NCBI RefSeq assembly: GCF_000160035.2
Contig: NZ_KI535366.1
Span: 211,571-275,570 of the forward strand
Direction of reading: 5' to 3'
Source of the DNA: Catonella morbi ATCC 51271
Lineage (GTDB): Bacteria; Bacillota; Clostridia; Lachnospirales; Lachnospiraceae
DNA length: 64,000 nucleotides
Shown here: piece after piece, positions 17,496 through 27,470 of the stretch
How positions within the stretch are numbered: position 1 is the first letter of the stretch
Layout of the letters: each line of letters starts with the position of its first letter
Translations under genes and position numbers: made by a program
The notes under the pieces: generated by a model
Told to the model about the DNA's origin: nothing
The model's database searches: none
The model's input: only the letters and a program-made list of their open reading frames with translations

Positions 17496-18428
17496 ATGAA
17501 AGCAGCTGATAGAATAATTGTTTCAAAGACAAATAAAATAAAACAGAGTTTAGGTGATAAAATAATCCAAAGTTTTATCATTCTTATAATACTTGCACTC
17601 TGCCTTGTTATTATTTTGCCTTGTATAAATGTACTTGCTCTTTCCTTTAATGACGGTGCAGATGCAGCTAAAGGCGGTGTATACTTCTTTCCGAGAATAT
17701 TTACTCTTGAAAATTTCAAACAGGTTTTTAGTGACGGAAGTATAATGAAAGCCTACAAGTACACTATAATGAGAGTGGTTATAGGAACTTTTCTTACTCT
17801 TTGTGTAACCTCACTGGCTGCTTTTGCACTTAAAGAAAAAAATCTTCCGGGAGTAAAGCTTATTACCATACTGATAACATTTACAATGCTTTTTGGCGGA
17901 GGAATGATTCCTACCTATGTACAATACAAGAATCTTAATCTGCTCAACAATTTTTGGGTATATGTAATACCGAGCCTTGTAAGTGTGACATACCTGCTTA
18001 TGATGAGGGCTTATTTTGAAGGTATTCCGTCCAGTCTTGAAGAATCGGCTAAACTTGATGGCTGTGGTTACTTCGGTATATATTTCAGAATAATACTTCC
18101 GCTTTCAAAACCTGTAATTGCGGTTATAGGTTTGTATACAGCGGTAAATCACTGGAATGACTGGTTTTCGGGTGCATTTTATATGACAAGCAGTGAAAAA
18201 TGGCCTGTTCAGACTGTATTACAGCAGATGTTGGCCAGAGCTATGTCAGCGGCTCAAAAAGATATAACCAGTGTGGCACAGGCTCTTATTCAGGGTGCAA
18301 ACACAGTAACTTCCGACTCACTTAAGATGGCGGCTGTAGTTATAACAACAGTACCAATCTTGCTTATTTATCCGTTTGTACAAAAATATTTTGCAAGCGG
18401 TATAATGATAGGTGCGGTAAAAGGCTGA
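17496..18428 (+). CDS. ABC sugar importer permease, YtcP type
   Basis: A 310-residue permease with six membrane segments and the EAA-loop sequence EESAKLDGCGYFGIYFRIIL. It is the second subunit of the transporter channel, and matches the YtcP/LplC class in length and in the C-terminal YPFVQKYFASGIMIGAVKG. It follows the binding protein by 35 bases. A GC-rich hairpin without a T-run follows and may protect the upstream mRNA or set its level against the enzyme genes. Confidence 0.92.
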   Translation: MKAADRIIVSKTNKIKQSLGDKIIQSFIILIILALCLVIILPCINVLALSFNDGADAAKGGVYFFPRIFTLENFKQVFSDGSIMKAYKYTIMRVVIGTFLTLCVTSLAAFALKEKNLPGVKLITILITFTMLFGGGMIPTYVQYKNLNLLNNFWVYVIPSLVSVTYLLMMRAYFEGIPSSLEESAKLDGCGYFGIYFRIILPLSKPVIAVIGLYTAVNHWNDWFSGAFYMTSSEKWPVQTVLQQMLARAMSAAQKDITSVAQALIQGANTVTSDSLKMAAVVITTVPILLIYPFVQKYFASGIMIGAVKG

Positions 18429-18444
18429 TTCAGAGAAACATAAA

Positions 18445-18470
18445 GGGCTGTCTGATATATTAGGCAGCCC
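18445..18470 (+). promoter_or_regulatory. Intercistronic hairpin between transporter and enzyme genes
   Basis: GGGCTG pairs with CAGCCC around a short AT loop. No T-run follows, so it is probably an mRNA stabilising or processing element rather than a terminator. Confidence 0.5.
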
Positions 18471-18493
18471 ATATTGAATATAAGGGTATTATT

Positions 18494-19420
18494 ATGAAAA
18501 AATGGGATATTTATGTTTATGGTGATGTAAATATTGATGCAATTATAAAGGAAGCAGATAAAATACCGCCACCCGGTCAGGAATGGGAAGTGGATACAAT
18601 AAAAACCTGTATAGGCGGGGGAGCGGCGCTGTTTGCCCTGGGAATCGGTAAATTAGGGTTAAAAACCGTATTCAAGGGGAGTGTAGGTAGTGATTTATAT
18701 GGAGAATATATTAAAGATACTTTTAACAAACTTGGCATAGATACTTCGCTTATTACTACTGAAGAAGATAAAAATACAGGTGTATCTTTAAGTTTTACAA
18801 ATAAAAACGACAGATCTTTCCTTACTTATAGAGGAACTAACGATACTATTGATATCAGGAATATCAGGCTTGAGGAAGTGAAACTTGCAAAACATATACA
18901 TATAACCGGATATATGGGAAGCAAAAATCATGATGATTATTATAATTTAATAAGAAAAATTAAAGAAAATACTGACACAACCATCTCCCTTGATGTAGGA
19001 TGGGATGAAACACAAGAATGGAATACTTCGATATACGATATTTTCCCTTATCTTGATGTTCTTTTTATGAATGAAACCGAGGCATTACACTATAGCAGAA
19101 AGCAGGATATTGAAGAAGCTGCCAAAGATTTTTCAAAATATGCTAAAACTGTAGTATTAAAACTTGGAGCAAAGGGAGCATTGGCTGTGGAAATCGACAA
19201 TTTATATATTGAAAAGGGATTTGCGGTAAATGTAATTGATACAACAGGCGCGGGTGATTCCTTCAATGCCGGATTTATCTACGGCTATCTGGTAAGCAGG
19301 GATATAAATACAGCATTAAGATACGGAAATGGCTGCGGTGCTCTTTCTTGTACCGGACTTGGCGGTAATACAGCCTTTCCTGACATAAAATTATTAAAAG
19401 AGTTTACAGAAAAGAGGTAA
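18494..19420 (+). CDS. PfkB-family sugar kinase
   Basis: A 308-residue ribokinase-fold kinase. The N-terminal GGGAALFALGIGKLG segment and the C-terminal signature DTTGAGDSFNAGF with the catalytic Asp are clear. It phosphorylates a sugar or nucleoside with ATP. In this operon it probably acts on a monosaccharide released by the GH4 or GH38 enzymes, or primes a disaccharide for GH4, which needs a 6-phosphate in many members. Substrate assignment is not possible from sequence alone. It lies 3 bases before the GH4 gene. Confidence 0.88.
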   Translation: MKKWDIYVYGDVNIDAIIKEADKIPPPGQEWEVDTIKTCIGGGAALFALGIGKLGLKTVFKGSVGSDLYGEYIKDTFNKLGIDTSLITTEEDKNTGVSLSFTNKNDRSFLTYRGTNDTIDIRNIRLEEVKLAKHIHITGYMGSKNHDDYYNLIRKIKENTDTTISLDVGWDETQEWNTSIYDIFPYLDVLFMNETEALHYSRKQDIEEAAKDFSKYAKTVVLKLGAKGALAVEIDNLYIEKGFAVNVIDTTGAGDSFNAGFIYGYLVSRDINTALRYGNGCGALSCTGLGGNTAFPDIKLLKEFTEKR

Positions 19421-19423
19421 TAT

Positions 19424-20788
19424 ATGAAAATTACAGTAATTGGGGGTGCGGGGGTAAGAACCGTTATCTTTATAAACGGCCTACTAAAAAGATATAAAGC
19501 ATTGCATATAGAAGAGGTTGTGTTATATGATATAGATTATAAAAAGCTTGAAACAATAGAATCACTCTGCAAACAAGTTATCTTACGTGAAGGTAAAGAC
19601 TTAAAACTCTCTGTATACGAAGATATAATAGACGCAATTACAGGTGCAGACTATATTGTTACCACTCTCAGAGTAGGCGGAGATCATTCAAGGGTTATAG
19701 ATGAGACTGTGGCTTTAAATGATGGTGTGATAGGGCAGGAGACTACAGGTGTAGGCGGATTTTCTATGGCTGTAAGAACTATCCCTGTACTTCTTGATTA
19801 CTGTAAACTCATTAAAGAGTACGCCCCAAACGCTGTTATATTTAATTTTACCAATCCGTCAGGTCTTGTAACACAGGCACTTAAAAATGCAGGTTATAAA
19901 AATGTAATCGGTATCTGTGATGCACCAAGCAGTTGTAAATTCAGAATGGCTGCAAAACTTGGCGTAGACGAAAAAGACCTCTATGTAGAATTTTACGGTC
20001 TTAATCACCTCTCATGGATTAGAAGTGTAAAAAGCAATGGAAAAGAAATTTTACAGGAATTGTTACAGGATGATAAGTTCTTAAATGATGTGGAAGAATT
20101 TAAAATGTTTGATAAGGCTTTGTTAAAAGATATAGGGTTGTTACCTAATGAGTATTTATATTATTATTATCATAGGGAGAAAGCCCTTGATAATATGCTT
20201 AAGTCTGATGCTGCCAGAGGAAAAAGCATTGAAAAGATAAATACAGACATGATGAAAGAACTTGAAGGAATGAATCCGGATACTCAGGCAGAAGAAATGT
20301 TGCAGACATTTTTATATTATATGCAGCTTAGGGAAAATTCTTATATGTCTGCCGAAACCGGCAGTGAAAACAGACCTATGTCCCCAAAAGGCAGTCTTGA
20401 AGTTCCTGACGGAATGGGGTATGCCGGAGTAATGCTTGACTGCATAGAAGGTTTACAGTCAGATGAAGGAAGATACCTTGTACTTTCGGTTGAGAACAAT
20501 GGAAGTATTCCTGAACTTAAAGATGATGATGTGATTGAAATTACCTGTAAAGTTTCTAAAAATGGAATTGAGCCTGTAAAAATTACGGATGTACCTGAGG
20601 ATTGTATGATTCTTATAAGGCTGATTAAAAACTATGAAAATCTGGTGGTAAAAGCTCTTTATGAAGATTCAAGAAGTCTTGCAATAAGAGCACTTATGCA
20701 ACATCCTCTGATAAGTTCTTATTCGCTGGCAAAGAAGCTGATAGAAGACTATGAAACCGCTTATAATAAAAAACTTTTTAATAATTAA
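19424..20788 (+). CDS. Family 4 glycoside hydrolase (NAD/Mn-dependent)
   Basis: A 454-residue GH4 enzyme with the N-terminal Rossmann motif (VIGGAGVRT), the NFTNPSG block, a metal-ligand Cys in GICDAPSSC and a metal-ligand His in YGLNHLSW. GH4 enzymes cleave alpha- or beta-glycosides, often 6-phosphorylated, by an oxidation-elimination route using NAD+ and Mn2+. The closest named subgroup appears to be 6-phospho-beta-glucosidase. With GH38 and a kinase next to it, a (phospho)mannosyl or glucosyl substrate is possible. There is no PTS gene, so phosphorylation would have to occur inside or be present on the substrate. Confidence 0.87.
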   Translation: MKITVIGGAGVRTVIFINGLLKRYKALHIEEVVLYDIDYKKLETIESLCKQVILREGKDLKLSVYEDIIDAITGADYIVTTLRVGGDHSRVIDETVALNDGVIGQETTGVGGFSMAVRTIPVLLDYCKLIKEYAPNAVIFNFTNPSGLVTQALKNAGYKNVIGICDAPSSCKFRMAAKLGVDEKDLYVEFYGLNHLSWIRSVKSNGKEILQELLQDDKFLNDVEEFKMFDKALLKDIGLLPNEYLYYYYHREKALDNMLKSDAARGKSIEKINTDMMKELEGMNPDTQAEEMLQTFLYYMQLRENSYMSAETGSENRPMSPKGSLEVPDGMGYAGVMLDCIEGLQSDEGRYLVLSVENNGSIPELKDDDVIEITCKVSKNGIEPVKITDVPEDCMILIRLIKNYENLVVKALYEDSRSLAIRALMQHPLISSYSLAKKLIEDYETAYNKKLFNN

Positions 20789-20799
20789 AGGAGGAGCTT

Positions 20800-23700
20800 A
20801 TGCCATTTGACTTTAAACATGAAGAAAGAATTTACAATCTCCTTGAAGAAATAAGGGATAACAGATATAAGAATCTTATTCCTATAGAAGAATTTGACTG
20901 GTATGAAGATGATGGTGAGATAGGAAACAGAGAGCCTGTAGGTACTCCTGTTAAGGTCGGAGTTGGATTTAGTTCAAAAGGTTATGATAAATATAACTGG
21001 CTCTGTACAAAGATATCTATACCTGTAACTATGGGAGAAGAGAATGTCTTAGCCATTTTTGATTTTGGCGTACCTATGGAAACGGGAAATACCAGTAATT
21101 TTGAAAGCCTTTTGTATGTAAATGGTAAACCTTATCAGGGCGTAGACGGTAATCATAAGGAAGTATTCTTCAATCTGAAAGAAACAGGAAGAGAGTTAGA
21201 CTTAAAATTCAGGCTCTGGTCGGGGTTAAGCGGAGGCGGAAGACCGAAGCATATGACCATGACCATAGAAAGGGCTGAGTTTGGTATACTTGATACTGCT
21301 GCTGATGATTTTTATTATCTTGCAATGACGGCTTTGCAGACACAGAATCTCCTTGAGGCAAATAATGAGTATAAACCATATATACTTAACCAACTGGTAG
21401 AGGCCTTCAGGCTGATTGATTTTACCTGTACCGGAAGCGAAAACTATTTTAAGAGTTTAAAAACCGCCCTTGATTATCTGAGAGAAAAATTTACCGGTCA
21501 GGGAAAACCTGACGTACATGTAACCATGTTGGGGCATACGCATATTGATGTAGCCTGGCTTTGGAGAGTTAAACATAGCAGGGAAAAATCAGCTCGTTCT
21601 TTTTCTACCGTAAACAGACTTATGGAAAAGTATCCTGAATATGTTTTCATACAGACACAGCCTCAGCTTTACGATTATATTAAAGAAGATTACCCTGATA
21701 TATACGAACATATACAAAGAAGAGTAGAAGAGGGCAGATGGGAGCCATCCGGTGCTATGTGGGTGGAATGTGACTGTAATTTAACATCCGGCGAATCTAT
21801 AATAAGACAGATTTTAGTCGGCAAAAATTTCTTTAAGAAGGAATTTGATTTCGACAGTGAATTTTTATGGCTTCCGGATGTATTCGGGTATTCCTGGGCA
21901 TTGCCGCAGATTCTTAAAAAATCAGGTGTTAATACCTTTATGACTACCAAAATAAGCTGGAATGATACCAACAGGCTTCCTTACGATACCTTTATCTGGC
22001 GCGGAATGGACGGAAGTGAAATTACCACACACTTTATAACCACTACCGAACTAAACGATACTTCTTATACCTATAATGGTGACAGCAAACCTTTTGCAAT
22101 AAAAGGTGTATGGGATAATTACAGGAATAAAGACTTAAACAGAGATTTGATTATTTCATACGGCTGGGGAGACGGTGGTGGCGGACCTACCAGAGAAATG
22201 ATAAAATATATAGAGGCAGCAAAACTTATGCCTGGACTTCCAAAGGTAGATACAGGCAGAGCTACGGAATATTTCAGAAAACTTAATAATACTGTTAAAG
22301 AAAATCCGTATAATGGTTATATTCCTGTCTGGGATGGTGAGCTCTATCTGGAATTTCACAGAGGAACTTATACTTCTCAAGGCTATAATAAAAAAATGAA
22401 CCGTTTTATGGAGTATAAACTAAGAGAACAGGAGATGCTTTCAGTATTTGCGGAAAAGTTATGTTCAGTAACTTATAATAGAGAAGAGTTGCTTAAGGCT
22501 TGGAAGATAGTACTTTGTGAGCAATTTCATGATATACTTCCGGGTTCATCCATTCACGAAGTTTATGAAGACAGCCATCTTGAATATGAAAGAGCCCTTT
22601 CTTACATTGACAATGTAAAGGAAACTTCAACTTCCGCATTTGTAACAAATAAAAACAATGTATTTACACTGTTTAATCAGGCAAACTGGGAAAGAGATAC
22701 TATAGTTAAAATACCTGCAGGTGATACAAGTTACGAATATAAGGACAGTAATGGCAACATTCTTCCTTGTCATAAGTCAGGAGAGAATGACCTGGTTTAT
22801 GCCAATAAACTTAAGCCTGTTTCATTTACTGTAATTAGCAGAAATGTTATAGATAATAAAGCAAGTCAGGAAGTTTTTACCGAAGACAGTATAGAAACAC
22901 CATTTTATATAGTTGCTTGGGATAAGCAAGGAAGACTTGTAAGATTATATGATAAATCAGCAGAGCGTGAAGTTATTCCTGAAGGAAAATCTGCCAATGT
23001 TTTTCAGATTTTTGAAGATAAGCCACGTTGCTTTGATGCCTGGGAGCTTGAGTCAACGATTGACCTTAAAAAAGAAGAAATATTCTGTGACGGCAATATT
23101 ATAAAAACTAAAAATGAACTTGGTTATTTTGTTCATTTCACTTATAATTATAATGATTCAAAGATTATACAGACTATGTGCCTCTATAATCACAAGAGAA
23201 GAATTGACTTTAAGACAGTTGTAGAATGGAAAGAACGCCAAAAAATTCTTAAAACAGCTTTTTCAGTAGATATCAGAGGTGTATTTGCAAGATATGATAT
23301 ACAGGAAGGTAATATAGTAAGGCCTATTACAAGGAATACCTCGTGGGAAGCTGCCAAGTTTGAAGTAGTTGCTCACAAATGGGCTGAACTGTCTGAAACA
23401 GGATATGGAGTAGCTCTTCTTAACGACTGTAAATACGGTTATGATATAAAAGAAGATACAATAAGGTTATCCCTGTTAAAGTCCGCTACCGATCCTGACT
23501 ACAATGCTGACTATGGTACACATGAATTTACTTACAGTCTGTATCCGCATAAAGAGGAATGGTACGAATCAGGACTTCAGGAAGAAGCTTTTGACTTAAA
23601 CTCTCCTGTAACTGTATTTGAGGGGGAGACAGGTTTCAGTGATAACAGCCTTATAAGTTTTGATAAGCCTAATATAGTAGTGGATGCACTTAAAAAAGCT

Positions 23701-23895
23701 GAAAATGAAGAAGCTTTTATACTTCGTTTCCATGAATTTACAGGCAGAAGAAATGAAATAAACATTGATACTAAGTTAAATTTTAACAGCTGGTGTGAGG
23801 CTGACCTTATGGAAAATCCTATTGAAGCTTGGAAAACTCTGCCTGTTAAAGTCAAGGTGAAACCTTATGAAATTAAGACGATAATGTTTAAATAA
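20800..23895 (+). CDS. Family 38 alpha-mannosidase
   Basis: A 1031-residue cytoplasmic alpha-mannosidase. The GH38 zinc-site motif GHTHIDVAWLWR lies near residue 246, followed by QTQPQLYDYI, GAMWVECDCN and the nucleophile Asp in LWLPDVFGYSWALPQ. A helical bundle and C-terminal beta domains fill the rest. Length fits bacterial and yeast-vacuolar type enzymes (about 1000 residues). It trims alpha-linked mannose from N-glycan or mannan fragments brought in by the ABC importer. GGAGG precedes its ATG. It is the last gene before a family B repeat and the sensor kinase. Confidence 0.95.
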   Translation: MPFDFKHEERIYNLLEEIRDNRYKNLIPIEEFDWYEDDGEIGNREPVGTPVKVGVGFSSKGYDKYNWLCTKISIPVTMGEENVLAIFDFGVPMETGNTSNFESLLYVNGKPYQGVDGNHKEVFFNLKETGRELDLKFRLWSGLSGGGRPKHMTMTIERAEFGILDTAADDFYYLAMTALQTQNLLEANNEYKPYILNQLVEAFRLIDFTCTGSENYFKSLKTALDYLREKFTGQGKPDVHVTMLGHTHIDVAWLWRVKHSREKSARSFSTVNRLMEKYPEYVFIQTQPQLYDYIKEDYPDIYEHIQRRVEEGRWEPSGAMWVECDCNLTSGESIIRQILVGKNFFKKEFDFDSEFLWLPDVFGYSWALPQILKKSGVNTFMTTKISWNDTNRLPYDTFIWRGMDGSEITTHFITTTELNDTSYTYNGDSKPFAIKGVWDNYRNKDLNRDLIISYGWGDGGGGPTREMIKYIEAAKLMPGLPKVDTGRATEYFRKLNNTVKENPYNGYIPVWDGELYLEFHRGTYTSQGYNKKMNRFMEYKLREQEMLSVFAEKLCSVTYNREELLKAWKIVLCEQFHDILPGSSIHEVYEDSHLEYERALSYIDNVKETSTSAFVTNKNNVFTLFNQANWERDTIVKIPAGDTSYEYKDSNGNILPCHKSGENDLVYANKLKPVSFTVISRNVIDNKASQEVFTEDSIETPFYIVAWDKQGRLVRLYDKSAEREVIPEGKSANVFQIFEDKPRCFDAWELESTIDLKKEEIFCDGNIIKTKNELGYFVHFTYNYNDSKIIQTMCLYNHKRRIDFKTVVEWKERQKILKTAFSVDIRGVFARYDIQEGNIVRPITRNTSWEAAKFEVVAHKWAELSETGYGVALLNDCKYGYDIKEDTIRLSLLKSATDPDYNADYGTHEFTYSLYPHKEEWYESGLQEEAFDLNSPVTVFEGETGFSDNSLISFDKPNIVVDALKKAENEEAFILRFHEFTGRRNEINIDTKLNFNSWCEADLMENPIEAWKTLPVKVKVKPYEIKTIMFK

Positions 23896-23909
23896 TCAAT
23901 AACCTCAAA

Positions 23910-24013
23910 TAATTTATCCCAATTTATTCGCTAAACATCTTGCGAAATATTGTAATCAGGCAGCAGGCTAAAATTACGATATTTTACAGATGTTTGGTAA
24001 ATTGGAGGGTTAT
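23910..24013 (+). repeat. Repeat family B, palindromic copy B5
   Basis: AAACATCTTGCGAAATATTG on the left pairs with the inverted CGATATTTTACAGATGTTT on the right, with outer ends TTATCCCAATTTATTCGC and AAATTGGAGGGTTATA. The whole 100 bases is an imperfect palindrome with a short GCAGCAGGC loop. Its right end carries the GGAGG used by the mini-ORF at 24015. Confidence 0.7.
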
Positions 24014-24014
24014 A

Positions 24015-24044
24015 ATGGTTGCGAGAAGAGTGACTGTATTATGA
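24015..24044 (+). CDS. Nine-codon leader ORF coupled to the sensor kinase
   Basis: ATG at 24015 has GGAGGG 5 bases upstream, the best ribosome site in this gap. The frame reads MVARRVTVL and stops at TGA (24042-24044), which overlaps the ATG at 24041 in the kinase frame. It would couple kinase translation to the leader. It is small, so chance cannot be excluded. Confidence 0.35.
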   Translation: MVARRVTVL

Positions 24045-25849
24045 CTGATTTTGGATGGTTATCAGAATGGACAGGTAATATTTATAAAATGAGCAAGACC
24101 GGAAAACACCCCAAAACAATTTTTAGGCAGTTTCTTGTATTTTCTCTTTTAATCAGTCTTGTACCGATTATTCTTGCCAGTACAATATTGTTTAAAAATC
24201 TGGAAAATACTGCTGAGAAAGAGCTTAATGCCTCGTATAGGCAGATAGGACTGCAATACATCAATAATATTAAAGATAAGTTTACCAGACTTGAAACAGG
24301 TATACTTGTAGTTTCAAAAAATACAATAATATCAGAACAGCTTTTAAGTAAATCCGATTCCCCCTACATCAAGGGGGAATCGGTTAGTGAAGAAATTTTT
24401 AAGAGTCTCTTGCTTGAAGGCAGAAATGAAATAAATAACTGCATGGTATATACCAAGGTTAAAGGAGGCGATATATACGGTAGAAGTGCCTCTACATGGA
24501 ATGTTGCAAAAAAAGAAGGCTGGTATGGTTATTATAAAAATACCCCCGGAAAATGGTTCATCCATCCATCTCTGACGAATAAAAATCTTCAGATAAATAT
24601 AGCTTCCATAGTATATGAAATATATAATCTTGACACCAAATCCCTTGTACAAAATAATATAGGTGCTGTCAAATTAGATGTTAACCTGAACAGAATGTTC
24701 AGATTGACTTCAAGAGACAGGGAAAGTAACTCATTTGATGTAATTCTGTCCGATAACAAAGGCAATATTTTATATTCTGAAACTGCAATGGATAAAGAAA
24801 TTCAGAAAAAAATACTGAGTAATGGTTCACTTAATGAAAGTGAAAGCTTTACCATTGATGATTATGTAATATATAATTTTAAGTTAAATAATCTTGGGCT
24901 TAATGTATTACTTGCTTTTGGAAACAAAGAATTAATCAGCAAAAAAAGTCAAATTATAAACATATTTTTTCCTGTATTATTTGTTCTTATTTGCATAGTG
25001 GTTATGGTATCAGGTCTCTTTGCAAAACGCTTTTCAAAGAGGGTAAACTTATTGGTGGATAAATTCAAATCCGCCGAAACAGGTGATTTAAGCGTAAAAA
25101 AAGCCATATCAGGTGATGATGAGATTTCAATTCTTGATGAACATTTCAGTCATATGCTTGTTAAGCTGGATAAGCTGATAAAAACTAATTATGTTCAGGA
25201 ACTTGACAGAAAAAAACTTGAACTTAAAAACTTGCAATTACAGATTAATCCCCATTTTTTATATAATACCCTTGAAACAATAAGCAGTATTGCTGCCGTA
25301 AACAAGGTGTTTATCATTGGTGATATTTCAGGAAAATTAGGTGAAATATTCAGATACAGCCTTGGTAAAAACTATGGAGACTTTGTTTCGCTTAATGATG
25401 AACTTAAACACATAGAAAACTATATTTTTATCCAGAAAGTCAGATATGGTGACAAACTTGAGGTATTCTACGATATAGAAAACGGTGTGGAAAACTGCCT
25501 TATCCCAAGATTTATATTACAACCGATAATCGAAAATTCTATTTTACATGGAATAGCTCCAAAAGCTACCGGAGGTACCATAGAGATTAATGTAAGTTTA
25601 GAAGAGTCCAAGCTTGTTATAAGGATTGAAGATGATGGAATAGGAATGGATAGTGATTATGCGGAACTGATAAATGCTGCAATAAATAGTCCGATGACTG
25701 ATAATGAAGATAGTACAGGTGTGGGAATGAGAAATGTAAATCAACGTATCAAATTTATTTATGGTAATGAATATGGTTTAAAATTAAAAAGTTCAGTTAA
25801 TGTTGGCAGCAGTTGTATAATTTCTTTTCCTGCCGGGAAAATAGAATAG
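24041..25849 (+). CDS. YesM-type sensor histidine kinase
   Basis: A membrane kinase of 602 residues from this start. Two helices flank a large outside sensor domain of about 260 residues, followed by HAMP and a His_kinase domain with His405 in INPHFLYNTL and an HATPase domain (DDGIGMDS, GVGMRNVNQRI). These kinases pair with AraC-type regulators and sense sugars through the outer domain. The start is uncertain: 24041 is coupled to a leader ORF, 24089 fits the family N-terminus better, and the frame is open back to 23990 inside a repeat. It would control the glycan operon. Confidence 0.85.
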   Translation: MTDFGWLSEWTGNIYKMSKTGKHPKTIFRQFLVFSLLISLVPIILASTILFKNLENTAEKELNASYRQIGLQYINNIKDKFTRLETGILVVSKNTIISEQLLSKSDSPYIKGESVSEEIFKSLLLEGRNEINNCMVYTKVKGGDIYGRSASTWNVAKKEGWYGYYKNTPGKWFIHPSLTNKNLQINIASIVYEIYNLDTKSLVQNNIGAVKLDVNLNRMFRLTSRDRESNSFDVILSDNKGNILYSETAMDKEIQKKILSNGSLNESESFTIDDYVIYNFKLNNLGLNVLLAFGNKELISKKSQIINIFFPVLFVLICIVVMVSGLFAKRFSKRVNLLVDKFKSAETGDLSVKKAISGDDEISILDEHFSHMLVKLDKLIKTNYVQELDRKKLELKNLQLQINPHFLYNTLETISSIAAVNKVFIIGDISGKLGEIFRYSLGKNYGDFVSLNDELKHIENYIFIQKVRYGDKLEVFYDIENGVENCLIPRFILQPIIENSILHGIAPKATGGTIEINVSLEESKLVIRIEDDGIGMDSDYAELINAAINSPMTDNEDSTGVGMRNVNQRIKFIYGNEYGLKLKSSVNVGSSCIISFPAGKIE

Positions 25850-25856
25850 GATTATT

Positions 25857-27464
25857 ATGTACAAGATTTTAATAGTAGATGATGAATGCCTTATACGACA
25901 AGGTATAATAGCACAACTTGATTTTCTTGGCTATGAATTTGAAGAAATATTTGAAGCTGATACAGGAAAATCAGCCCTTCAGATTACGGAAACATTAAAA
26001 CCTGATATAGTTATTACGGATATATCAATGCCCGAAATGGATGGTCTTAGTTTTGTCGAAACCGCAAAGTCAGCCAAAAAGAATACAAAGTTTATTCTTT
26101 TAAGCGGCTATGCGGAGTTTTCCTATGCCCAGAAAGCCATATCGCTCGGAATATCTGAATATTTATTAAAACCCGTTTCTTCATCTAAATTAAAAGAGAG
26201 TATAGATAAGGTTATTGCTGAATTAAAAAATGAAAAGCAAATAAAAGATACTTCTATTCATAAAGAAATACTTTCGAGGGAAAAAGCTGAATTTCTTCTT
26301 GAAAAAGATTTTAATTTGCTGGTAAACAGTATTGAAACCGGAAATTATCCTTTTCTTGAAAAAAATTACCCGGCTCTGGTCGGTAAAAATGCAGACACTA
26401 ATCCATATTTTGTTCTGGGTATAATAAGCATAAATCAGAGCAGTTATGAAAGCGGAAGTTTTACCCAAAACGAAAACGGACTTTTGAGATTTTCCATAAA
26501 AAACGTATTTAATGAGCTTAATACCAAATCTGATAAATTAATTGTAAATAATCTGACTAATGAAGGAGAATTATTCATTCTACTGTATTCTTATGATGAA
26601 AAGAGATTAAGAAAGGATGCGGAAAAAATTTTCTTAGGTATGCAGGCTGTATTTGAAAAAAATATGGATATAATTTTATCGTTCGGTATAAGTAAGCCCT
26701 CCAAGATTATCAATGAAAAATGCAAAAAACAGGCAGAAAAAGCCTTGAATCAGAGAATACTTTTCGGTAAGGCAAATATATATTTTTACGAGGATATGAA
26801 GACTGTACCGATTGAAAGTTTTCCTATTTCCGAACTTAACAATCTTGAAACTTATATAAAAAGAAAAGAAACAGATAAGGCAAAAAATACTGTATTAGGC
26901 ATATTTTCAAAAGAAGCACTTCAAAAATACGGTATTAATTATCTTAGAGTTATGTGGGTAAGAGTACTTAATCTCTTATTAAGAAATTCATCCGATTATG
27001 ATGAAAATGATGTTGAACTTGTACTGTCAGGTTTTTCTCAAACCGGAAAATTTGAAAATATAGAAGAAATGAGGACAGAACTTCTCTCTATAATAGAAAT
27101 ATCGGTTAAAAAGGGAGTCGATAAAGAAAAGACTGTTGATGATAAAATCTCATCTGCTATAAAATTTATGCAAAATAATTATAATAAAGATATAAGTATA
27201 AATGATGTTGCAGAAAGGTATAATTTGAATATAAATTATTTTTCAGTATTATTTAAGAAGAAAACAAGCCGTTCAGCTATAAATTTTCTTACTGAACTCA
27301 GAATGAAGGCTGCAAAAGAATATCTTAAAAACACAGAGGAAAATGTAGCCGATATTTCTAAAAAAGTAGGTTATGAGGATACACAGTATTTTTTTAGGGT
27401 ATTTAAAAAATCAGAAGGTATTACTCCGCTGATGTACAGAAAACGTGAAAGAAAGGATGGATAA
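25857..27464 (+). CDS. YesN-type response regulator with AraC DNA-binding domain
   Basis: A 535-residue regulator: receiver domain at the N-terminus (VDDECLIRQG, phospho-acceptor Asp55 in VITDISMPE, Lys in EYLLKPVSS), a middle region of unknown fold, and two C-terminal helix-turn-helix units (SINDVAERYNLNINYFSVLF and NVADISKKVGYEDTQYFFRVFKKSEGITP). It is the partner of the kinase 7 bases upstream and probably activates the ABC importer and enzyme genes in the presence of the substrate. Confidence 0.9.
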   Translation: MYKILIVDDECLIRQGIIAQLDFLGYEFEEIFEADTGKSALQITETLKPDIVITDISMPEMDGLSFVETAKSAKKNTKFILLSGYAEFSYAQKAISLGISEYLLKPVSSSKLKESIDKVIAELKNEKQIKDTSIHKEILSREKAEFLLEKDFNLLVNSIETGNYPFLEKNYPALVGKNADTNPYFVLGIISINQSSYESGSFTQNENGLLRFSIKNVFNELNTKSDKLIVNNLTNEGELFILLYSYDEKRLRKDAEKIFLGMQAVFEKNMDIILSFGISKPSKIINEKCKKQAEKALNQRILFGKANIYFYEDMKTVPIESFPISELNNLETYIKRKETDKAKNTVLGIFSKEALQKYGINYLRVMWVRVLNLLLRNSSDYDENDVELVLSGFSQTGKFENIEEMRTELLSIIEISVKKGVDKEKTVDDKISSAIKFMQNNYNKDISINDVAERYNLNINYFSVLFKKKTSRSAINFLTELRMKAAKEYLKNTEENVADISKKVGYEDTQYFFRVFKKSEGITPLMYRKRERKDG

Positions 27465-27470
27465 ACTTTG

